From the NCBI GenBank assembly GCA_964459305.1, contig CAYWNA010000372.1:1-10318 (forward strand): DNA of 10,318 nt. The letters run 5' to 3'. The translations under genes were made by a program, and so were the position numbers. Positions within the stretch are counted from its first letter, which is position 1. The number at the start of each line of letters is the position of its first letter. Origin of the DNA: CAYWNA01 sp964459305 (GTDB lineage: Bacteria > Planctomycetota > Planctomycetia > Pirellulales > Pirellulaceae). Positions 5,653 to 10,318 of this stretch are shown one piece after another. The notes below the pieces were generated by a model, which was not told where the DNA came from, ran no database searches, and saw nothing but the letters and a program-made list of their open reading frames with translations.

Positions 5653-8019
5653 TCAGTCTGCGGCGGCGAATGCTCGGCGGACTTCGTTTCGGTTCAGCAC
5701 AACCAGGGCTAGAATACCAAACGGCAGGCTCAGCGGCCATGCAGGACCGCAGGGAAGGAGGGCAACGATGCTGGCCAACATGGCGCTGGAATACCATCGC
5801 AGTCGAAGCATCTGAACAGCGCCAAAGAGGATCCCACTGCCACACAACAGCATGATTCCGAACACAAGCACCGACACGATGCTCGCCACGGGTGGTTGAA
5901 ACCGCACGGCTGCCGACCCAAAGTACGCAACCGGAGTTACCAGATTGACTCCGCCGGCAAGCAACAGTCCAATCGCCGGCAGCATTAGCCGACGCTTGGC
6001 ATTTGCCCTAAGCTCCTTCGGATCATCAGGTTTTGGTGGAAACGCCGACGGTTGGGCAGAATCGGTAATGGCCGAGAGAATCCGTTCTTGGTCGCGTCGT
6101 GATTGGTCCCTGAACGCTTGCCGCACTGTGTTGCGTTGCAGGATGGCCCACGACCAAATCACCACCGGCAGCCCCACGACCCAACCCACGTGAATGGGCA
6201 GTGCCAGCAGGGCGATTACCCACCATGTCAAGCCATATCCTCTCAGATCGCGAGCCCTGGTAGCTATCACCAATGTGGTGACTCCGAACGCGACGTGCAT
6301 TGCAGCCCAGGCAGCAAGACCGGCTACCCAAATCAGAGCAATATGCGATATTCCCCCGTCTATCCCGTCTGGTACATTCATCGTGCCTGCGGGTCGAACC
6401 TGCCAAGACGCGGTCAATAAAGCCCCGAAACCCGCCAAGACGGCAATCACACCCAGAATACAGTTCAGCCCGCCAACAACCTGCAACCCCGTCGCCGGCC
6501 CTTGGATCTCATGCCGAGCGACAGCGAGATTACCGTCCACGTCGCTTGTTGAGGGCGGTTCGTTGGCGGCTGCCGTGTCTGACGAGCTGGCCGCAGTGCC
6601 GATCTCCGATCCCTCATGCGCCGGTTCGGCGCCAAACAGGTCTCGATTCACGGTATCGACGAATCGTCCCGCCGTTTCGACGTCCGTGCACGCAATGCGG
6701 AATACGGCCTTCCCTTGCCGGCTCTTGGGAATCTCGGACACACTTTGCATCGAATTCGTCTGGAGGACGAGTATCGGCAAATTGAACCACCACCCGCACA
6801 GTCGAAGCGATACGATGTCGTCGAGGGGAACAGAAACGGTCTGAGGGCCAGATCGGAGAGCATCGGTGAAAGCGTAGCGGATCTCGAATTCCAGCGTCAG
6901 CGCCAGCCCGTCATAGCGAATGATTCCGAACGCATGCTGCCAGGTCTCAAAACCCTGGTAGAAACTGCGGATCGCAAACGGCAGTGTCAACGGACGTTCT
7001 CTGCGGGCCGGACGCGCGCCGTGGACGTCCGGCTCTTGTCTTGCTTGTTCGTAGGGCGAACAGGCTTCGACCGCCGACTTGACGTCGCTTGCGTGCTGGT
7101 ATCGACGCTCGGGTTCTTTGGCCAGGGATCGCATCACCACGCTATCCAGGCCGGCGCCGACGTTTGCCTTCTGGGAGGGCGGAGCAAACTGTCCCAGCGG
7201 TAATTCGCCGGTCAACAATTCGTAGAACACGACTCCCAGAGAGTAGATGTCCGCCCGGTGATCGACGTCCGCAGGCTTCTCCAATTGTTCGGGGGCCATG
7301 TAGTGCGGAGTGCCCATAACCTGCTGTGTGCCGGTCAGAGCCATCTGCTCGGTCGAGGGAGCAAGCAGTTTGGCCAGGCCGAAATCCGCGATCTTGACTC
7401 GGCCATCCTTGCCCAGCAGGATGTTTTCCGGCTTGATGTCACGATGGACTACGCCGTTGTCGTGGGCGTATTGCAGCGCTTCACAGATTTGCGGGACGAT
7501 CGTCAGGGCTTCACGCGGCTGGAGGGTTCCGGCGCGAATCGTGCGGCGCAGGTCGACGCCGTCGACGTACTCCATGACAAGATAGTAGTTCTGGCCCGCT
7601 TCGCCGAATTCGAATACCATCACAACGTTCGGATGAGACAGCTTTGCCAATGCCCGCGCCTCGCGCGTGAAACGTTCGGCGAATGCAGGGTCGCGATCCG
7701 GATCGGGCGGCAGGACCTTCAACGCCACCGGGCGATCCAGCGTCGTCTGCCGGGCCTTGTACACGGCTCCCATGCCGCCGCATCCCAGAAGCTCTTCAAT
7801 GTTCAGTTGAGGGAAATGCGAAGCCAACTCCTCAACTTTCGGTGGCCGGAATCGGGATCCCGGCAGATGCGTATTGGTGGCTCCGGTCTCGGACGGACTC
7901 CCATCGTCTTCACCTAACGCCAAGTGCATCAAACACTTGGGACAGATTCCTTCGGGCGCGTCTGCCGGCAGTGGAGATCGGCAGTGAGCACATCGACGAG
8001 TGTCAGTCACGGTCGGCAT
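5653..8019 (-). CDS. Membrane Ser/Thr protein kinase with zinc ribbon
   Basis: This is a 788-residue protein. A zinc ribbon (C10-x2-C13 and C26-x2-C29) precedes a Hanks-type kinase domain (about 73-320). That domain has the P-loop G79-x-G-G-M-G84, K101 in VALK, E120, H192-R-D194 with K196 and N199, D212-F-G and A242-P-E, so all catalytic residues are present. Residues about 345-462 form an extra beta-rich domain, possibly PH-like, followed by a linker rich in Ser, Ala and Pro. Six hydrophobic segments (about 515-540, 557-582, 597-625, 679-702, 711-735 and 742-772) should be membrane helices. The kinase would then be cytoplasmic and N-terminal, and the C-terminal part may sense the envelope. 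The ATG at 8017-8019 has a purine-rich GAGGA immediately next to it; a GTG at 8008-8010 (codon 4) has the same GAGGA at 9 nt and may be the real start. The kinase is divergent from an ECF-like sigma factor, a class often paired with such kinases in Planctomycetota. A direct kinase-sigma link is inference. Confidence 0.9.
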   Translation of the reverse strand: MPTVTDTRRCAHCRSPLPADAPEGICPKCLMHLALGEDDGSPSETGATNTHLPGSRFRPPKVEELASHFPQLNIEELLGCGGMGAVYKARQTTLDRPVALKVLPPDPDRDPAFAERFTREARALAKLSHPNVVMVFEFGEAGQNYYLVMEYVDGVDLRRTIRAGTLQPREALTIVPQICEALQYAHDNGVVHRDIKPENILLGKDGRVKIADFGLAKLLAPSTEQMALTGTQQVMGTPHYMAPEQLEKPADVDHRADIYSLGVVFYELLTGELPLGQFAPPSQKANVGAGLDSVVMRSLAKEPERRYQHASDVKSAVEACSPYEQARQEPDVHGARPARRERPLTLPFAIRSFYQGFETWQHAFGIIRYDGLALTLEFEIRYAFTDALRSGPQTVSVPLDDIVSLRLCGWWFNLPILVLQTNSMQSVSEIPKSRQGKAVFRIACTDVETAGRFVDTVNRDLFGAEPAHEGSEIGTAASSSDTAAANEPPSTSDVDGNLAVARHEIQGPATGLQVVGGLNCILGVIAVLAGFGALLTASWQVRPAGTMNVPDGIDGGISHIALIWVAGLAAWAAMHVAFGVTTLVIATRARDLRGYGLTWWVIALLALPIHVGWVVGLPVVIWSWAILQRNTVRQAFRDQSRRDQERILSAITDSAQPSAFPPKPDDPKELRANAKRRLMLPAIGLLLAGGVNLVTPVAYFGSAAVRFQPPVASIVSVLVFGIMLLCGSGILFGAVQMLRLRWYSSAMLASIVALLPCGPAWPLSLPFGILALVVLNRNEVRRAFAAAD

Positions 8020-8047
8020 TCCTCGTGATGGAACATTTGGCCATCTT

Positions 8048-8079
8048 TCTGTAACCCAGCAGGCAGGATAGGTTACAGA
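8048..8079. promoter_or_regulatory. 9-bp inverted repeat between divergent kinase and sigma genes
   Basis: The arms tctgtaacc (8048-8056) and ggttacaga (8071-8079) are perfectly complementary across a 14-nt spacer. Because of the symmetry, each strand reads TGTAACC...GGTTACA. The element sits about 28 bp from the kinase start and about 35 bp from the sigma start. It could be an operator for a dimeric regulator, or overlapping ECF-type promoter elements (AAC-like -35) serving both genes. A GATAAT (8097-8102), close to a -10 hexamer, lies just before the sigma ATG. No T-run follows, so this is not a terminator. Confidence 0.5.
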
Positions 8080-8114
8080 TTATTGCAGGGAAAACCGATA
8101 ATTTGGGCTTTGGC

Positions 8115-8852
8115 ATGTCCGACCCCGGCTCATCACATCCGTCTCGTCAGTCCTTCGCGACCACGCATTGGAGCGTGGTTGCCGCGGCAGGCAGCGAATC
8201 GGCATCCCTCGCTCGCGAAGCGTTGGCAACGCTGTGCGCTGCCTATTGGTACCCATTGTACGCCTATGTGCGCCGCCGTGGCTATCAGCCGGATGAGGCC
8301 CAGGACCTGGTTCAGGGATTCTTTGCTCATTTGCTTGAGAAGGACAGCGTTCGGGCGGCAGACCCCGCGCGGGGCCGTTTCCGATCGTTCATGCTGGCAT
8401 CGTTCAACAATTTTGTAGCCAATCAGCGGCGCAACGCGCAGGCGGTCAAGCGGGGAGGCAGCCATCGAGTGTTGTCGTTAGACTTCGATTCTGGTGAAGA
8501 CCGATACCATCTGGAACCGTCGCACGAAGTTACCCCTGATGTGATTTTTCAGCGACGTTGGGCGATGACGGTTCTCGAAAACGCGATCGGCCGATTGCAG
8601 CAGGAATTCGAACTGACCGGCAAGGCGGACCAGTTTGCGGTACTGAGAGTCTTTCTGGGCGGTGAATCGGAACCACCTGCCTATTGCGACGTTGCTCAGA
8701 AACTGAATACCACCGAAGGCGCAGTTAAGGTTGGAGTGCATCGCTTGCGACGTCGTTGTGGCGAGATTCTACGCGATGAGATCGCACAAACCGTGACAAC
8801 CAACGACGACGTGGATCAGGAGCTGCGCGATCTTTTTGCCAACCTAACGTAG
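8115..8852 (+). CDS. ECF-like RNA polymerase sigma factor (planctomycete kinase-linked type)
   Basis: This is a 245-residue protein from the ATG at 8115; a TTG at 8103 would add four residues. Sigma region 2 spans about 30-100, with D60-E-A-Q-D-L-V-Q67 as the core-binding DEAxDxxQ-like helix and CAAYWYPLYAYVRRRGY just before it. Residues 86-121 (RGRFRSF, ANQRRN, KRGGSHR) complete the region typical of this branch. Sigma region 4 is at about 155-223, with a helix-turn-helix around AYCDVAQKLNTTEGAVKVGV that would read the -35 element. There is no region 1 or 3, which is usual for ECF factors. Length and motifs fit the large ECF-like family expanded in Planctomycetota, whose genes often neighbour Ser/Thr kinases instead of anti-sigma factors. 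No anti-sigma gene is seen here. Ribosome binding is weak, and a GATAAT 12 nt before the ATG could mean a very short leader. Targets are unknown. Confidence 0.9.
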   Translation: MSDPGSSHPSRQSFATTHWSVVAAAGSESASLAREALATLCAAYWYPLYAYVRRRGYQPDEAQDLVQGFFAHLLEKDSVRAADPARGRFRSFMLASFNNFVANQRRNAQAVKRGGSHRVLSLDFDSGEDRYHLEPSHEVTPDVIFQRRWAMTVLENAIGRLQQEFELTGKADQFAVLRVFLGGESEPPAYCDVAQKLNTTEGAVKVGVHRLRRRCGEILRDEIAQTVTTNDDVDQELRDLFANLT

Positions 8853-8963
8853 CCGAAACACGCGCCACGATTTCAACGGCTGACCCCATTCGTCCCGCAG
8901 TGCCGAGAACGCGAAACTGTCAACACGCGTGCACTGCAACCGCCGCTGCAGCGCCGACGGCCG

Positions 8964-9007
8964 GACTCTCACTGCAATCGTCCAGCCAATAGCAGTTACT
9001 GAGAGTC
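8964..9007. terminator. Imperfect stem-loop between convergent genes (possible terminator)
   Basis: gactctca (8964-8971) pairs perfectly with tgagagtc (9000-9007). ctgc (8972-8975) can extend the stem with gcag (8992-8995) after a 4-nt bulge. It lies between the sigma gene and the convergent CheC-like gene, where a bidirectional terminator is expected. Neither side has a T-run, so an intrinsic terminator is doubtful. I see no gene in the rest of the 199-bp gap; it also holds the 10-bp palindrome cgctgcagcg (8944-8953). Confidence 0.3.
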
Positions 9008-9051
9008 GCGGGGCCGTCAGCGCCGCTGTGCCAGTTCGTCGAGATGGGCGG

Positions 9052-9528
9052 TCATGCGAGCAGAGACATCCGGCCGGTTCCGTAGCGACTTACGTCAAGC
9101 TGAAAATCGATACGGGAAGAGAATGAGGACAGGGCAGACTGAATGTCTTCAGGTGTGTCCTGCCCCGGTCCTACCATGTCTCGAAAGACCAATCTGGGCA
9201 AACTGCCAACGCTAAACAGATTCACGCAAATGTTCAGAACTTCGTGCAAGTTTTCACGGATTACGCCATCGACCACACCAGACTTTGCGTTGTCGCCAGC
9301 TACGCCGAAAGGAATCAGCGACAAGGCCGCTCCAATATAGTTGGCAGCGGCAGCATCGCAAAGGCACAGCGCACCAACAACTCCGTCTTCGTTCGTGTAA
9401 ACGGCCGACACCGCCACCGTGTCCGCTTTGATCGGCGCCGGCGTTTCAGTCACCTCCACGTCCGGCATCAGCAGGCTGGCCAACAATGCGTGAGCACTTT
9501 CTGTATCGGGCAGTCCATATCGGTCCAT
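9052..9528 (-). CDS. CheC/CheX-like protein
   Basis: This is a 158-residue soluble protein with no signal peptide or membrane segment. E96-V-L-N99, in a helix preceded by VVDGVIREN, matches the ExxN signature that CheC, CheX and FliY use to bind and dephosphorylate a receiver domain. Outside this motif I do not recognise a close family, and the fold call is inference. I chose the ATG at 9526-9528 because it lies 5 nt after the TAA of the upstream CheX-like gene. A longer GTG start at 9573 would overlap that gene by 40 bases and has no support. Tight spacing puts it in one operon with the CheX-like and response-regulator genes. It may be a second phosphatase, or a partner that forms a heterodimer with the CheX-like protein. 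Confidence 0.6.
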   Translation of the reverse strand: MDRYGLPDTESAHALLASLLMPDVEVTETPAPIKADTVAVSAVYTNEDGVVGALCLCDAAAANYIGAALSLIPFGVAGDNAKSGVVDGVIRENLHEVLNICVNLFSVGSLPRLVFRDMVGPGQDTPEDIQSALSSFSSRIDFQLDVSRYGTGRMSLLA

Positions 9529-9533
9529 TACTC

Positions 9534-10034
9534 TTAGCCCTTTGTGCGTGAATGGATGACAGCAAGGTGACACGGCACATCCCCAACGATGATTGCCGTA
9601 ACATCAGATTCCTGGTTGCCGGCGAGGTTCAGGGACCCCGGGAAGAACAGCGGAAGTCCAATCTTCAAGTCGTGGCCGCGCTCGGCGATTTGGTCCTTTA
9701 CACCACCGGCCACAATGTTGCCGATTTCGCACATGGCATCGGCCAAATCTTCCACAGGCAGGTCCGGTTCCTCCGGCTCCATCATGAGCAAAGCCTTGGC
9801 CAGTTGCTGACATCCGCCCGGAGTTGATGCCACGCCAAGCTGAACAGCACATTCGTCGCCCACAAGTGCCGTATAACCGCCCTGTATATCAAAAGGGGCT
9901 TCGTCTTCGTCTTCGTCACGGAGCGGGCGGGCGCCCTCCCACCCCAGAGCCACCTTGGCAAGTTGGTCGGTACTCTCGTGGAGCGCGTCCATCCAATCCT
10001 GCAATGAAATCTGTGTTGTGGTATCTGTGGACAT
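9534..10034 (-). CDS. CheX-like CheY-P phosphatase
   Basis: This is a 166-residue soluble protein. The helix around DLADAMCEIGNIVAGG contains E103-I-G-N106, the ExxN pair that in CheX and CheC inserts into a receiver's active site and positions water for hydrolysis of the phospho-aspartate. The Asn and Glu are both present, so activity is plausible. A very acidic stretch (DEDEDE, residues 40-45) precedes the core and may be a flexible insertion. The gene lies 31 nt after the response-regulator stop and 5 nt before the CheC/CheX-like gene, all on the minus strand. Its likely substrate is the neighbouring receiver protein, by context only. The Shine-Dalgarno is weak (GGG about 12 nt upstream). 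CheX-family proteins often occur in non-chemotaxis signalling, so motility should not be assumed. Confidence 0.75.
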   Translation of the reverse strand: MSTDTTTQISLQDWMDALHESTDQLAKVALGWEGARPLRDEDEDEAPFDIQGGYTALVGDECAVQLGVASTPGGCQQLAKALLMMEPEEPDLPVEDLADAMCEIGNIVAGGVKDQIAERGHDLKIGLPLFFPGSLNLAGNQESDVTAIIVGDVPCHLAVIHSRTKG

Positions 10035-10065
10035 CTATATTGAACCCATTCTTAGTAGGTGTTGG

Positions 10066-10318
10066 TTAGGACAGCACGGGAGACAATTCCGCGTGGAACG
10101 TTTCGGGAGTGAACGGCTTGGTAATGTGGAAAGATGCGCCGGCGGCTATCGCCTGCTCGCGCACGGCGGGCGTGCCTTCGGACGTCACGAAGCCAAACGG
10201 AATGCTGATGCCTTCCTCCTTCACTTTGTGAAGCAGTTCTATGCCGCTCATCGTCGGCATGTTCCAGTCAGCGAGAACAACGTCGGGGCTGGAACTCTTG
10301 ATGACGCCGAGGGCCTCT
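10066..10318 (-). CDS. CheY-like response regulator receiver domain (partial, N-terminus beyond window)
   Basis: Only the C-terminal 83 residues are in the window; the frame stays open to the right edge, so the start is missing. The visible part shows LADWNMP, with the phospho-acceptor Asp at codon 10267-10269, a Thr-Ser switch site in FGFVTSEG, and the conserved Lys in ITKPF. It ends 20-25 residues after that Lys, with no output domain, so it is a stand-alone receiver like CheY. The ATG at 10258-10260 sits inside the beta3 motif and is not the start. It is first in a minus-strand cluster with two ExxN proteins, which fits a phosphorylation/dephosphorylation module. Its cognate histidine kinase is not in view. 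Confidence 0.9.
   Translation of the reverse strand, partial: EALGVIKSSSPDVVLADWNMPTMSGIELLHKVKEEGISIPFGFVTSEGTPAVREQAIAAGASFHITKPFTPETFHAELSPVLS

Noticed and set aside
7258..7917. 219-codon plus-strand frame opposite the kinase
   Set aside because: It lies fully inside the kinase catalytic domain coding region, whose motifs are intact; antisense shadow.
8929..9126. 65-codon plus-strand frame between sigma and CheC/CheX-like genes
   Set aside because: Arg- and Ala-rich, no motif, partly overlaps the end of the CheC/CheX-like gene.
9529..9573. GTG start extending the CheC/CheX-like protein by 15 residues
   Set aside because: It would overlap the upstream gene by 40 bases; the ATG at 9528, 5 nt after the upstream stop, is simpler.

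Overview
The window looks like chromosome from a Planctomycetota bacterium, most likely Pirellulales-like. This rests on gene content rather than a species match: a very large exported PQQ-like propeller protein, a Tat-exported Gfo/Idh/MocA oxidoreductase, a Ser/Thr kinase with an N-terminal zinc ribbon and several C-terminal membrane segments, and the large ECF-like sigma factor that often accompanies such kinases in this phylum. No database search was possible, so family names come from recognised motifs.

Layout. Bases 1-334 hold no credible gene. They are a patchwork of palindromic and direct repeats: a nested inverted repeat at 61-186, an imperfect inverted repeat at 201-295, and CTGTCCC-type repeats at 296-334. 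These abut 335-520, a decayed fragment of an integron-type tyrosine recombinase with a frameshift. A sigma70-like promoter candidate with two small dyads (534-603) leads into a two-gene plus-strand operon. The first gene (620-4177) encodes an exported protein with a methyltransferase-like domain, a PQQ-like propeller, a beta-sandwich-like insert and more propeller repeats. The second (4174-5583) is a Tat-exported Gfo/Idh/MocA-type protein whose ATG overlaps the stop of the first. Both products should act outside the cytoplasm, perhaps on carbohydrates, but no substrate can be read from the sequence.

Bases 5653-8852 hold a signalling pair transcribed divergently: the membrane Ser/Thr kinase on the minus strand and the ECF-like sigma factor on the plus strand. 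They share a ~95-bp intergenic region centred on a 9-bp inverted repeat. By analogy with kinase-linked ECF systems, the kinase may control the sigma factor.

Bases 9052-10318 hold a minus-strand cluster in the order response regulator (cut by the window edge), CheX-like protein, CheC/CheX-like protein. Both of the latter carry an ExxN phosphatase signature, so the cluster looks like a receiver plus dephosphorylation module. No CheA, CheW or receptor gene is in view.

The points most worth a second look are two different 7-bp tandem repeats embedded in the propeller gene exactly at domain junctions, the recombinase fossil next to the repeat patchwork, the K-to-T change in the EKP motif of the oxidoreductase, and the divergent kinase/sigma promoter region.
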